In this document: positions 26,340 to 36,912 of the stretch, piece after piece
Layout: every line of letters begins with the position of its first letter
Position numbering within the stretch: the first letter of the stretch is position 1
Assembly: GCA_037042915.1 (NCBI GenBank)
Contig: CM073197.1
Location: 1,240,001 to 1,304,000, forward strand
From: Auricularia sp. M13
Lineage: Eukaryota; Basidiomycota; Agaricomycetes; Auriculariales; Auriculariaceae
Reading direction: 5' to 3'
Length of the DNA stretch: 64,000 nt
Program-made: the position numbers and the translations under genes
Notes under the pieces: generated by a model
Told to the model about the DNA's origin: nothing
What the model saw: only the letters and a program-made list of their open reading frames with translations
Databases searched by the model: none

Positions 26340-27535
26340 TTAAGACGGCTGTTTAAGGAGGAAGATCTTCTCCCGTTCGCCGTCCAGGAAGGCATTGATG
26401 TTCTCCACCGTGTGACCCCAAAATTCCTGCTCTCAGATTTAGCACTTCACCAGGGCGCAGGAACAAACACGCACGTGGTAGTTTGTGTCGCTGAGGTACC
26501 CCGTATGAGGTGATAGCGTAACGTTCGTGAGTTTCCGGATTGGGTGGTCAATAGGGAGCGGCTCGACGTCGAAGACGTCAAGACCCGCACCTAGATCGCA
26601 GACAACGGTCAGCCTCGAACTGCATGCAACCCATCCCGCGACATACCGGCTATTTTGCCAGTCTTCAAAACATCTAGCAGTGCAGCTTCGTCTATAATCG
26701 GACCTCGGGAGGTATTGATAAGGAATGCGGAAGGCTTCATGAGCGCAAGGTCCTCGGCTTTGAGCAGATGGTGGGTGGCGTCTGAGAGCACGATGTGAAT
26801 GCTGAGCACGTCGCTTTCTTTGAGAAGCGCCTCCTTGGTCGCGACGAATTCGACGCTTGCTGTAGCTGCGCGTTCTGGTGTAAGATTCGGCGACCAGGCG
26901 ATGACGCGCATGCCGAATGCGCGTGCGATCTGAAGCATACAGTAAACGGCTATGAACATTCGTGACGCGTGGAAGCATACCTTTGCAGTGCTCTGGCCCA
27001 GGCGGCCTGCTCCCAGGAGGCCGAGTGTGCGACCTGCGAGGCCAAGGGGCATTGTGCTCTGCCATTGCTGCTTGCCATTCTTGACATTCGCGTCCTCTTG
27101 GACCAGATAGCGTGTAGTCGCGAGGATCAGGGCCCATATATGCTCGAGCGTGGCGTTGCCCCTGCCCTTGGTGCCTGCGACAATTATGCCACGCTCCTCG
27201 GCGGCGTGGAGATCGATGGCACGGTTGTATGCGCCCGTGGTCGTGAGCAAGCGCAGCGAGGGCAGCTTGGCGAAGAGGGAGGCCGTGAAGCGGGTCCGTT
27301 CGCGCATGGTGCAGATGATGGCGTACGGCTCAAGACGAGCTGCGAGCGCGACTTCGTCGTGCAGCGTGTCGTCGTAGACGTCTATCGTCGCGCGCTCGAG
27401 CACCCTGGTCCAGTCGGCCATCTTGAGCGACACATGCTGGATATAGGGCTCAGCTTCACCGCCTGGCGCGCATGATCCCGCGATACTTACCTGGTAGTCA
27501 TCTAGGATCGCTATGCGAATGGCGGTGGCGGCCAT
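26340..27535 (-). CDS. D-isomer-specific 2-hydroxyacid dehydrogenase (copy A)
   Basis: An NAD-dependent dehydrogenase of the D-3-phosphoglycerate dehydrogenase-like family; the substrate is not evident. It starts MAATAIRIAILDDYQ at 27535, and an intron leads into HVSLKMADWTRVLERA. The nucleotide-binding loop is LGLLGAGRLGQSTA (GxGxxG). The catalytic triad is visible: Arg in INTSRGPIIDE, Glu in DVFDVEPLP and His in LSPHTGY. The C-terminus is FWGHTVENINAFLDGE with the stop at 26340-26342. There are about four short introns. It is divergent from the Mim2-like gene with only 85 bp between start codons. A close paralog lies inverted at 30974-32115. Confidence 0.9.
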
Positions 27536-27620
27536 GGCTGCTCGTGGTCGTCAAGTGGCAGAATATAGCAGCTGCATTGCGCCCGACCGGCTTGTCCCAA
27601 ACGGTCATCCGCACCTTTCC

Positions 27621-28042
27621 ATGCCGCGTTCGCGCTCATCGTCGTCGTCTGGCTCGAGCTCTAGCACCTCGTCCGGAGACGGTCATACTCATTTACACGT
27701 CCCCTGGCATTCTGCGAAGCGGCGGCATCACAGCATAGACTCGGACGACGACTATGAGCAGCGGTTGCTTGAGCTCGACCGACTGCAGGCCGAGAAGGAA
27801 TGGCAGGAGGGCTTAGAGCAGCTATACACCATCGTGTGTCTGGTGCTGCTGCCGCTCGCTGGCAGGTACTTTGGTCGGAAAACTTCGGTGCTGTGTGCGT
27901 TGTGTCTGGTCTATGCATTCGGCAACCTTGCTCACCGCGCGTTCAGTACACGAACGATACAACCGCCTGGGCCTGGGACTACGATTCTTCGTCGGGCAGC
28001 GCGTCGCCAGCCTCTTTCCGACCAGATGACACGTGCACTTGA
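27621..28042 (+). CDS. Small membrane protein, possibly Mim2-like
   Basis: A short protein starting MPRSRSSSSSGSSSS. It has a Ser-rich basic leader, an acidic patch (SIDSDDDYEQ), a helix EKEWQEGLEQLYTIV and one hydrophobic segment LVLLPLAGRYFGRKTS. The pattern of acidic leader, W-x-x-x-L-x-Q-L helix and one membrane helix ending in a G-R-K motif resembles my recollection of the mitochondrial outer-membrane import protein Mim2; I could not check this. A 60-bp intron (about 27889-27948) with GTGCTG...TTCAG joins to a Ser/Thr-rich tail ending at 28042. Without that intron the frame runs on to 28190. Confidence 0.5.
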
Positions 28043-28342
28043 ACGACAAATATGTATAGACTGCACAACTCCATTTGTTCAGGAGTGTGTCTGGTGCAAC
28101 CCATGGCGAACGTTCCTCTTCAGTGTCCTCATACGTCTGCAACATCGTATCAGAAAATCATGGTTTTCCGCTTCGTCCGCCCATACTTGAAGTTGCAGAG
28201 TGACATTACGATGCGGTAGACGATTTGTAGCCAGTGTGCAATTAGTGCGCAATCGCAGTTGAAGCACTGAAGGACCCAAATACAGAACGCATGCGAACAT
28301 GTTTATCCTCGTCCAGCACCCCATCTATGCTACATAGATTAT
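28043..28342. other. Convergent intergenic region
   Basis: Lies between the 3' ends of the Mim2-like gene and the PPR gene. Nothing else is seen if the intron model of the former is right. Confidence 0.4.
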
Positions 28343-30691
28343 TCAATACTTAGTCCCAGAGGCCTGCCATTGCACCCTCTGCGCCAACTTGCGAAGTGGC
28401 CCGTCCCCACGCACACCTATCTGGTGCATCGTCCGAACAACCTCCAAGGCCTCATTGTGATCCCTCCCAGAAAGCGTCGTAAGGACAAGCATCCACGCCT
28501 TGTTATTCGGCACTGCGCCCCGCCGAATCATTTCACGGTAATATCGCAGCCCAGTGTCGATTATATGCGGAGAGCGCTCAGCCGCGGTCTCGAGACACAC
28601 GCACACAATGTAGTTGTACGAGAGTTGGCTGAGGTTGATGCGCGCCCTGACCATGCGGCGCTGCAGGTCTTCCTCAATCTGCATCGTCCGCTGGGGCGTG
28701 AGGTCGCGCTGGCGGAACAGGCCCACGAGCATGGTGCTGTACGTGCGCTCGTCGGGCCGCGCGCGCTCACTGACCTCCATCTCGTCCAGTACACCGAGAG
28801 CCTCTGCCACATGCTGCTCGCCTGGCATACTCATGATCGACGAGAGAATCCCGTTGTACACCGGTGTCTCGGGTACCACACCGAAGGCGCGCATCAGGTC
28901 CAGCGTGACCTTGCTGGCATTTGGGTGCTCGGCTCGGAGTAGCGCCTGCAGGACGATCGTAAAGGACGCGGTGTCTGGCGTAAGGCCGTCCTGAGCGATG
29001 GTACGTAGGCGTCCTGCTGCAGCGGGGACGTCGCCGTTCCTCGCGTGGTAGAGGAGAAACGCGTTGTGTGAGAACAGGTCAGGCGCAGGACCAGATGATT
29101 GCATGCCAGCCAGCAAAGCCTCGGCGCGTGCAAAGTACGGGTTCTCCTGTGCGGTAGCGCCGTCCGGTGCCGCCTCAGCCTGCGCACGACTTAAAAGACC
29201 GTCGAGCATAATGTTGCAGATTCTCCGGCGTGAGTCCTCCGACGCGGCCGTTCCGCCTGCCTCAGTGCGCCAGTTAATCTGCAGCAGATAGTCGAACAGC
29301 TTGACGGCGTCGTCGACGAGTCCAAAGGTGTTGTACGCCTTCATCATGGTGCTGTACGAGACGATATCGATCATGCCGAGCTCGACCATCTCGCGCCAAA
29401 TGGTGAGCGTATCCGCAGCGTGTCCGCACGCCGCGTGCGCAAGGAGGAACTCGTTCCACAAGGTCTGCGTGGGCTCCACGCCCTGCGCGCGCATCTCCTG
29501 CCAAGCGGCTTGCACATCCTTGAGCATGCGCATGTTGCCGAACGCGGACAGGAACGCGGCCCAAACGGACTCGTGCAGCCGCAGAGGTAGGTCGATGCTG
29601 GTGCTGGTGCCTGTCTGCTTGAACCAACTTGGCGAGTCGTGGCATGCGCGGATCGCGGTCTCGTATAGTGCGAGCAGACGTTGCGAGTCGTGCTCGCCCT
29701 GGATCCGCCGGATTTCTTGTGCGAGCCACTTGGGGCGCGTGACTGAGCGCGCAGTTTTAATTTGCTCTACGAAGACCATAAACGACGCAGCGCGCTCTCG
29801 TGCCTCGTGAGGATCGAGCGCGATGTAGGCTGTAGAGCAAAAGTTGTTGATCGCGGAGGGCACGAAGCGCAATTGCACGCCAATGACAGCGTTGAGCGCG
29901 CCTTCAAACGAGCCAAGCGCGTGGTGCGCTGCGAGTGCGCAGAGATGCAGGTCGAAGAGACCTGGCGAAAATTGTAGGTAGGTGTGTGTCTCGTCATCCT
30001 GGTCGTTCTCGTCTGCGTTCGTAGATGGTTGTTGGCCATCCACCGCTCGAGCCTCGGCCCTCGCTGAAGCAACACGTTGCATGTCGCCCTGAATGGACCG
30101 GGCTTCTGAGACAAAGCGATTGTACAGCTCCAGCACGCCGTCGAAATTTCCCGCCCTGAACTTTGCGAGCAGGAGTTTCTTGAGCGCGAACGCAGCTTCG
30201 CCATTGCCGCCTCCGTCTGCCGCCGCTGCGTCCACCGCGAGCTCTGCCCAGGAAGGATCCTTCAAGTCGTGGCGAGAGGAGGGTTCCACAGCATGCGATA
30301 CAAAATATGCGAGTTCTTTCCAGTCCCGTTGGGTGATGAGCCCAGCTAGCTTCTTCTGCTTGAACTCTCGAAGCGTGGCAACGACTGTAGCCAGGTCGCC
30401 ATCAAGCATAGCGACGCGCCACTTCTGCAATTCCCTGTGGAATTGGTCTATCTGGCTGTTGGTGAGCTTGACGTCGTGGCGCCTATCTTTGACGATGCGC
30501 CGGAGTGAGTTGAAAAGCGCGTTGCGCTCGTCAGGTGTTGGGACGGGATGCGATGGCTTAGCAGGTCCGTCGCCGTGCAAAGCGCGTGTGCTAACGCGTT
30601 GTGTAACGCGACATATGGCGCTGGGAGCGAGGAACTCGAGAAGGAGCGTACGGTGTGTCAGGGCCCGGCGAGAAAGCATGCAGCAATTCAA
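28343..30691 (-). CDS. Mitochondrial pentatricopeptide repeat (PPR) protein
   Basis: A single uninterrupted 782-codon frame, unusual among the intron-rich neighbours. The start MNCCMLSRRALTHR is basic and hydrophobic without acidic residues, as in a mitochondrial presequence. PPR units are visible in the C-terminal half, for example LWNEFLLAHAACGHAADTL, VSYSTMMKAYNTFGLVDDAV, FSHNAFLLYHARNGDVPAAA and ASFTIVLQALLRAEHPNAS. Such proteins bind organellar RNA and act in its processing or translation; the target cannot be read from the sequence. It is divergent from the second dehydrogenase, with 282 bp between start codons if that gene starts at 30974. Confidence 0.88.
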   Translation of the reverse strand: MNCCMLSRRALTHRTLLLEFLAPSAICRVTQRVSTRALHGDGPAKPSHPVPTPDERNALFNSLRRIVKDRRHDVKLTNSQIDQFHRELQKWRVAMLDGDLATVVATLREFKQKKLAGLITQRDWKELAYFVSHAVEPSSRHDLKDPSWAELAVDAAAADGGGNGEAAFALKKLLLAKFRAGNFDGVLELYNRFVSEARSIQGDMQRVASARAEARAVDGQQPSTNADENDQDDETHTYLQFSPGLFDLHLCALAAHHALGSFEGALNAVIGVQLRFVPSAINNFCSTAYIALDPHEARERAASFMVFVEQIKTARSVTRPKWLAQEIRRIQGEHDSQRLLALYETAIRACHDSPSWFKQTGTSTSIDLPLRLHESVWAAFLSAFGNMRMLKDVQAAWQEMRAQGVEPTQTLWNEFLLAHAACGHAADTLTIWREMVELGMIDIVSYSTMMKAYNTFGLVDDAVKLFDYLLQINWRTEAGGTAASEDSRRRICNIMLDGLLSRAQAEAAPDGATAQENPYFARAEALLAGMQSSGPAPDLFSHNAFLLYHARNGDVPAAAGRLRTIAQDGLTPDTASFTIVLQALLRAEHPNASKVTLDLMRAFGVVPETPVYNGILSSIMSMPGEQHVAEALGVLDEMEVSERARPDERTYSTMLVGLFRQRDLTPQRTMQIEEDLQRRMVRARINLSQLSYNYIVCVCLETAAERSPHIIDTGLRYYREMIRRGAVPNNKAWMLVLTTLSGRDHNEALEVVRTMHQIGVRGDGPLRKLAQRVQWQASGTKY

Positions 30692-30973
30692 GCCGCGCTC
30701 TGAAATCCTTCGTCTCGACTTGCAACAATGCCTGCCATATTTTCATTGACCGACACTCGTCCACAGCTTCATACTTTCTCCCATCGCCAAAATGCCTTAC
30801 GACTGGTATCGTGCTGTGCTGCAAATGGATGACCAGACTCAACACGGTGCACCGGAGCGGTCGGTCCCTATTGGCATCCCTTTCCCTCAGGCTTCCGCCA
30901 TTGCTCGCATTAAGCCTGCAACCAAAAGTGGGGCTCATATGAGTGGAACTTTGTCCGCCCGTCCTCGGCCTCA

Positions 30974-32115
30974 ATGAGCCTTTCTATCATGAACCTTCGC
31001 ATCGCCATCTTGGACGACTACGCGGCAGTCGCTCTGCGTATGGCAGATTGGTCTACCGTCTTGGAACGAGCTGCTATTGATGTGTACGATGAAACCCTCC
31101 GCGATGAAGATGCCCTCGCTGCCAGACTGCAACCATACACCATTATTTGCACCATGCGCGAACGCACACCCTTCCCCGCGTCGTTGATAGCCAAACTACC
31201 CAACTTGCGTCTCCTCACAACCACAAGCGCGACAAACAGGGCGATTGATTTGCAAGCCGCGAAGGATAAGGGAATTATCGTTGCGGGGACGAAGTGGATG
31301 GGCAACACGCCGGTAGAGCATACTTGGGCTCTCATTCTCGCCACGACGCGGTACGTCGTGCACGAGGACGCAAACATCAAGAGTGGCAGCACGAGGTGGC
31401 AGACCCGCATGCCTCTTGGACTCATGGGACGCACCCTTGGTCTCCTTGGAGCAGGCCGTCTCGGTCAGAGCACCGCAAAGGTTTGTAGAAATTCTCGACT
31501 CTCTACACCCTCTGCTAAGGTCATCCAGATTGCCGAAGAATTCGGCATGCGCGTTATCGCGTGGTCTCCGAATCTCACTCCAGAGCGAGCTGCAGCCGCT
31601 GCTGTAGAGTTTGTGCCCTCGAAGGAGGAGCTACTCAGACAAAGCGATGTCCTGAGTATCCACCTTATTCTCTCCCAGTCAACGAAGCACTTGCTTAGGG
31701 CTCAGGATCTCGCCCTCATGAAGTCATCTGCCTTTTTAATCAACACTTCCCGAGGGCCAATCGTCGAGGAGGAGGCCCTTATAGACGTGTTGACACAAGG
31801 AAAAATAGCTGGTCAGCTCAAGGTCATGAATCCGTACCCGTAGACAAAGTTCATGCTGCGCAGGCGCAGGACTGGACGTCTTCGATGTCGAACCTTTGCC
31901 ACTGGACCATCCTATCCGCAAGCTTCGCAACGTCACGCTGTCGCCGCATATGGGATACGTTAACGACATCAGCTTTCGCGTACATACCCTTCACTCATCT
32001 TCGTTTTGTTCTCTCATGCATCCCCCAGGAATATTGGGGACAGACAGTCAAGAACGTGACGGCATTCCTCGACGGAAGAGTGGAGGATATTATGCTGCTG
32101 AACCCCTCAACGTGA
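30974..32115 (+). CDS. D-isomer-specific 2-hydroxyacid dehydrogenase (copy B)
   Basis: Same family as copy A, with the same blocks: LRIAILDDYAAVALRMADWS, TIICTMRERTPFPAS, LGLLGAGRLGQSTA (nucleotide-binding loop), INTSRGPIVEEEAL (Arg), DVFDVEPLPLDHP (Glu) and LSPHMGY (His). It ends EYWGQTVKNVTAFLDGR with a short tail and TGA at 32113-32115. Introns are near 31482-31531, 31811-31868 and 31981-32028 (approximate). The start may be the ATG at 30974 or the in-frame one at 30989; the latter begins MNLRIAILDD and aligns better with the family. Unlike copy A, no intron follows the first strand. Confidence 0.9.
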
Positions 32116-32341
32116 CTGAATAGCCGGTACTTGCCCATGGGCTACCTGTATACTTCCAAGCATCATGATTTGTGTCAATGTGTGTCCAAATTCCACTGGA
32201 AATCTTTGTTTTGGCATGCGCTTCTTGCACCGAGTTGCTGGCGCGGCGCTACGCTGCAAAGCCCGTTTTCAGCCGGTTGTTCCTTTCCTCTCGTCTCCTC
32301 TCTCGAAAACGTGCGTGTGGGATGCGCCGCGGGAGGCATAA

Positions 32342-33894
32342 ATGCCCCTTCTCGCATACGCCGCACGCAATGCTGCTCGATATCCGAACCTGCTCAGGCT
32401 CAAAGCCAATGTCCCAGCGCACGTAGCCAGGTTCAGCGATCTGGTCAAGTATCAATCGCCTGGTGCGTTAACCCATGCGGAGAGCGTGTACAACTGCATC
32501 GGCTGAGCCAACCATGTTGCAGGTGGCATCGTACGTGTGCCGCTCAACTCGCCCAAGGTGATTGGCGTCGCTACGTCGCGAGGAACGCGAGAGTATGTAA
32601 CTTGAAGCTCCTAGGTCGAGCGTGCTCGCTAAACAATTTAATGCAGGTACCAGGAGGATGCCTATCGCGCAGCTACGATATCTCTTCCCGTGGACGAGCT
32701 CGAGCGCGCGGTGAACAGAGACCACGACATCGCCTGGCACCCGTCCAGCTTGCCCAAGGACTTTGCCAACCAGCTGCTGTTTGTGGGCATCTATGATGGG
32801 TGCGTCGGTTGGGCTGCTTGGTTGCCGGCATTGCTAAGTTGGCCAGACACGGCGGCGGACACGCATCGGCGTTCCTCGAACAGAACCTGCACCGCATCTT
32901 CGAGGAGGTTGACGTCGCGCAGGTGCCCGAGGTCTACAAGTGGCTGCGCTCTCGTGGGGGCTACTTCCGACGCTGGTCTGGCGGCGAGCTGGCCGACTGG
33001 ATCAACCCTGCTGAGCATCCAAATGGCCTGCCACCATTTGAGCTCGGCGCCCGGGCGACCCTTGCATTCCTTGAGGTATCTACGACTCATCGTTTGTTGC
33101 ATTCAGGGTTCACATCCTTGACAGGCCGACAAGCAGTTCACTGAGAGCACAGAAGAATCCGCAACATGCGGCGCTACAGCCTCCGTCGCACTGCTTCACT
33201 CGCTCGATGTCCCTGCTGCGCCTTTCTTTGCTGCACAGCAGATCGCCGTAACAGTGGCTCATGTTGGCGACACTCGCGTTTTGCTATGCGCGACCGACGG
33301 CGGCCAAGTCGAACCGCTCACAGAAACTCACCATGCTGAGACGCGTGGGGAGAGCGCGCGGCTGCGGCGCATGGGCACGAGCAGAGTCATGGACTCATTC
33401 GGCGAGAGTAGATGGATGGGGGCGCTTGCTAATACACGATGGTACGTCCTTCCTGGCAGGCATCTACCCAGAAAATGATCCAGTCATCGCAGTATCGGAG
33501 ACTCGCAGTACAAGCAGTATGGCGTAACCCCTGAACCCACCATCACCAATCGTCTCCTGGAAGGTTGGTCCATGAACTGTATACAATATTTGTAAACCTC
33601 CGCTTACGCAGGGCAGGCCCGCATTATGCCTACATGATCCTTGTCTCCGACGGCATATCCAGCATACTCTCCGATGACGAGATAGTGGACCTCGCACGTA
33701 ACGCACCCGACCCACGTGCGGCTGCGCAGACCATCCTCGCCTTTGCCGAAGAGCTCGGCACGCAGGATAATTCGACTGTGGTCGTCGTGCCGCTCGCGGG
33801 ATGGGGCAAGATTCGCGGGCCGGACGCCACAAAAGACCTCCGCGACTACCGCCGCAAGCAAGCTATGAACAGCGAGCGAGAGCGGCGCATGTAG
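32342..33894 (+). CDS. PP2C-family protein phosphatase (Ptc6-like)
   Basis: A metal-dependent Ser/Thr phosphatase. The start MPLLAYAARNAARYPNLLRL is basic and amphipathic, which fits the mitochondrial Ptc6 group. PP2C motifs appear in order: ATSRGTREYQEDAYRAA, LLFVGIYDG then HGGGHASAF (metal-binding DG...HGG), TVAHVGDTRVLLC, LTETHHAETRGESARL, ANTRCIGD restored by splicing, ILVSDGISSILSDDE (SDG) and GTQDNSTVVVV (DN). At least four introns occur, including about 33439-33493. It is convergent with the GGT gene (171 bp between stops). Confidence 0.87.
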
Positions 33895-34065
33895 AGTTTA
33901 CAACTGTAAACCATCGCCTTGTCTTATGAGCGTATCTTATTCGCACTTGCATTGGTTTCTGTCCGTTCAGACTCTCTTCTGCAGAACGCCCATCCCTGCT
34001 ATGCAGTACATATATGTGTAGATACATCGCTCCATCGCATTCCTTTCCAGAACCTCGCTATTCCG

Positions 34066-36429
34066 TCAGATCTGTGCGACAGCGTGCCCATCGATGCGTG
34101 GGTCCGAGCCGGCGGCCCACACGAGTCTGTTGTCCGCAGTGCCATGCAGCTTCTGAATGACCTGCCCGCGACCAAAAAGGCCGCGTCCGGGGCCGCTGAC
34201 GATGTGCGCGTCATGGCCCATCTCCTTGAGCTTGGCCACAACGGACTCGGGGATGCCCTCCTCGAAGAAGACCTCTGCATTGGCATCGCCCGCGCGGCCG
34301 CGTTCTTGACCTGCGTGTTGTCGGGCATGCCGGCTGAGATGCAGAAGCGCGGCGCGTCGAGCGCTGCTTGTGGTCCGAAGCCGCGCAAGATGTTGAGCAG
34401 TACTTGAACGTGCCCTTGCGGCTGAAGGCACAGTTCAGTTGGGGAAGGAGCTTTTGGAGCGAAGTCTGACCTGCATGAACCCGCCCATGACACCGTACGA
34501 GAGGAAGAGCTCGCCGTCGCCGCGAGTGGCAAGCGCTGGGATAATCGTGTGGTAGGGACGTTTTCCACCCTATGCAAAATTTCGTAAGAAGCCGTGAAAA
34601 CAAAACAGGAAAAATCATTCACCTTGAGCTCATTAGGGTGACCTTCCTGCAGGATGAAACCCGTCCCACGGTTCTGGAGCGTAAAGCCACATCCGTGTGG
34701 GATGGCTGAAAGCAAACGATGTCAGTCAGAACTTCGCCAGACGACAATGCGTTCCAAACCTCCTGTGCCGAAGCCAGCATAGTTGCTCTGGATGAAGCTA
34801 CAAGCGTTGCCCCATTGGTCCGTCACTGCCCACATGAGCGTCCATTTTGCTAACCGGTTGGTGAGCCCTACCTGAGAAGTAGACAGTATCCGAGGATTGA
34901 ACGGGGCTGCCCTGCAAACGATCAATTCTACTTTCACAGCGAACTCCTTCGATAAAATCTCACATGGTGGACATCGACTGCTGCTTTTGTAGGGTCGAAG
35001 AGTTTAGCGCGTTTCTGCAGGTACTCCTTGCTCAGGAGCTCCTTGACAGGAACGTGGACAACGTCGGGATCGGTGACATAGTATCGCGAATCTGGCGACG
35101 TCTCGTCAGTTAGCTACTTTCAGCGAGTAGCTCAATTCCATCACCAGCAAACGCGAGACTGGAGACAGCATCAAAAGGTATGGAGCTGCTTTGGCAGCAA
35201 GCGTACCGTAAAGACTCTACAAGCACGTGGAGGTATTCAACTGAGTTGTGTTCCATTTCGTTGAGTGGCTTGATGACTTTCTGCTCCTGAAGAGCATCGA
35301 GAATGCCCAAGGCGATCAATGCCGTTATGCCTATGCGCACAGTTTGGCCCAACGGCAGTCACAAATCTACGACCTGGAAGGCTTACCTTGTCCGTTCGGG
35401 GGGCACTACATGACAGTCAACGGTCACGCCCAGCACGGCGTTTCTCATGCCTCGCACCTCATAGACAGTGACATCGTCCGAATAAGTATACTTGATGGGT
35501 TCCACAAATGTGGAAGAGTGGTTCTCCAAATCGGACAACTCCATGACGCCGCCCTTGCTCTGGATGAGATCGACAATGGCCTGCGCAACGCGTCCTTTGT
35601 AAAAGCCATCCTTGCCGTGTTCTGCCACAGAGCGGAAGGTCTTTGCCAAGTCAGGGAAGGTCTTGACTTCGCCCGGACGCGGGGCTCGTCCGTTCAGAAG
35701 CATGGCCTCCGCGTCGGGAGACGCGTTCTTGATGAGGTTTTCCGAGCGCTGCCACTGTGGATTTGGTGTGAGCGGATTTCCGTGGACCTGAGGCGCGGAA
35801 ACTGACGGCGTAGCTGTGGATTTCAGACACGGGAACCCTGAAAGAAGAGCGTGAGCATGTGCAGGTGCATATGAGCACCTATCTCGTACCCCTCCTCCGC
35901 AAGGCGGGTGGCAGGCTCAAGCACCTCAGCGATACTGAGCTTCCCGCTCCCAAATGCCTCGACGGCGTCGCACCAGGCAGCCGCAGCGCCGGGCACGGTG
36001 ACCGAGTTAAGGTTTGTGAGTGGGATGCTGCTGCCTGTAACCCCCTGGGAGCGGGCGTGCTCAATCGTCAGCTTCGCAGGCGAACGCCCTGATCCGTTCA
36101 GCGCTTTGACTTCCTTCGTCTTTGCGTCGTAGAACAGACAGAACGCGTCGCCGCCGATGCCGCAGCAGGATGGCTCTGTAACATTCAGCGCGGCGCTCGT
36201 CGCGACGGCGGCATCGCCTGGGATCGATATCAAGCTTCAATAGGTGGCATTGCGAGTGCGCATACGAACATGCATTTCCGCCCTTGCGGAGGATCTCCAG
36301 TCCGGCTTCGGCGGCCAAGGGCTGGGAGCATGCGACTACGCCCTTGGTGCCGTAGACGATGGAGCGCCGGCTTGCAAAGCGCTGCAGGACGAGCTCAGGA
36401 CTGTCGACCTTTGACCAGTCTACGGGCAT
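34066..36429 (-). CDS. Gamma-glutamyltransferase family protein
   Basis: An Ntn-hydrolase that self-cleaves and transfers or hydrolyses gamma-glutamyl groups such as that of glutathione. It begins [18 protein letters not shown] at 36429. Family blocks follow: [20 protein letters not shown], the oxyanion region [26 protein letters not shown], and the expected cleavage site SSDTVYFSV where the Thr is the nucleophile. Then come [34 protein letters not shown] and a C-terminal [11 protein letters not shown]. Many short introns interrupt it. There is no signal peptide or N-terminal membrane helix, so this is the soluble bacterial-like subgroup rather than the vacuolar or plasma-membrane GGT. Confidence 0.86.
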
Positions 36430-36912
36430 TGCAGCTGCGGGACGGACGGGGCAGGAGGATGAGGCACAAGTTTAAGACAGGGATCGTAATTGTTCGCGCC
36501 ATGTCCATGCGTTCCAAGCCCGGGCCAGTCGCGCCGGAGCGACGGCGTCCCGTTCAAGAAAGTGGTGCCGAGCCTGGTCCGCCTGGTCCCCAAGAACAGA
36601 GCATGCAATCACCTGCCGGATGCGCATAACTGCAGCGTGCTACCGTCGCGTTTGTAACACATTCAGAGGCCTGTGGCTTGTACTGTATGCAAAGTGACCG
36701 GTGACCAGTGACCGCAGGATTATTATTCGAGCTTAATACCACGAGCAAGAGCGCGAATGAAGATGACTGCGCCGTTTTCATTGAAGATGTAGCGGCGTCA
36801 TGGCGGCGTCGACCAACACGCGTGACAGTGAAGTGGAAGGGAAAGAGACGCGTTGCGGAGTTGGGAGGCGCGTACGCTCTGCTTTGCGCCGCATTCTCCA
36901 TTCACACTCAAA
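36430..36912. promoter_or_regulatory. Divergent promoter region of GGT and RIO2
   Basis: The 483 bp between the two divergent start codons. No specific element was recognised and no coding frame is convincing. Confidence 0.35.

Noticed and set aside
30792-30977. Small plus-strand frame starting MPYDWYRAVLQMDDQTQ
   Set aside because: Short, no family recognised, and it overlaps the upstream region and start of the dehydrogenase copy B; could be a leader ORF but evidence is too thin.
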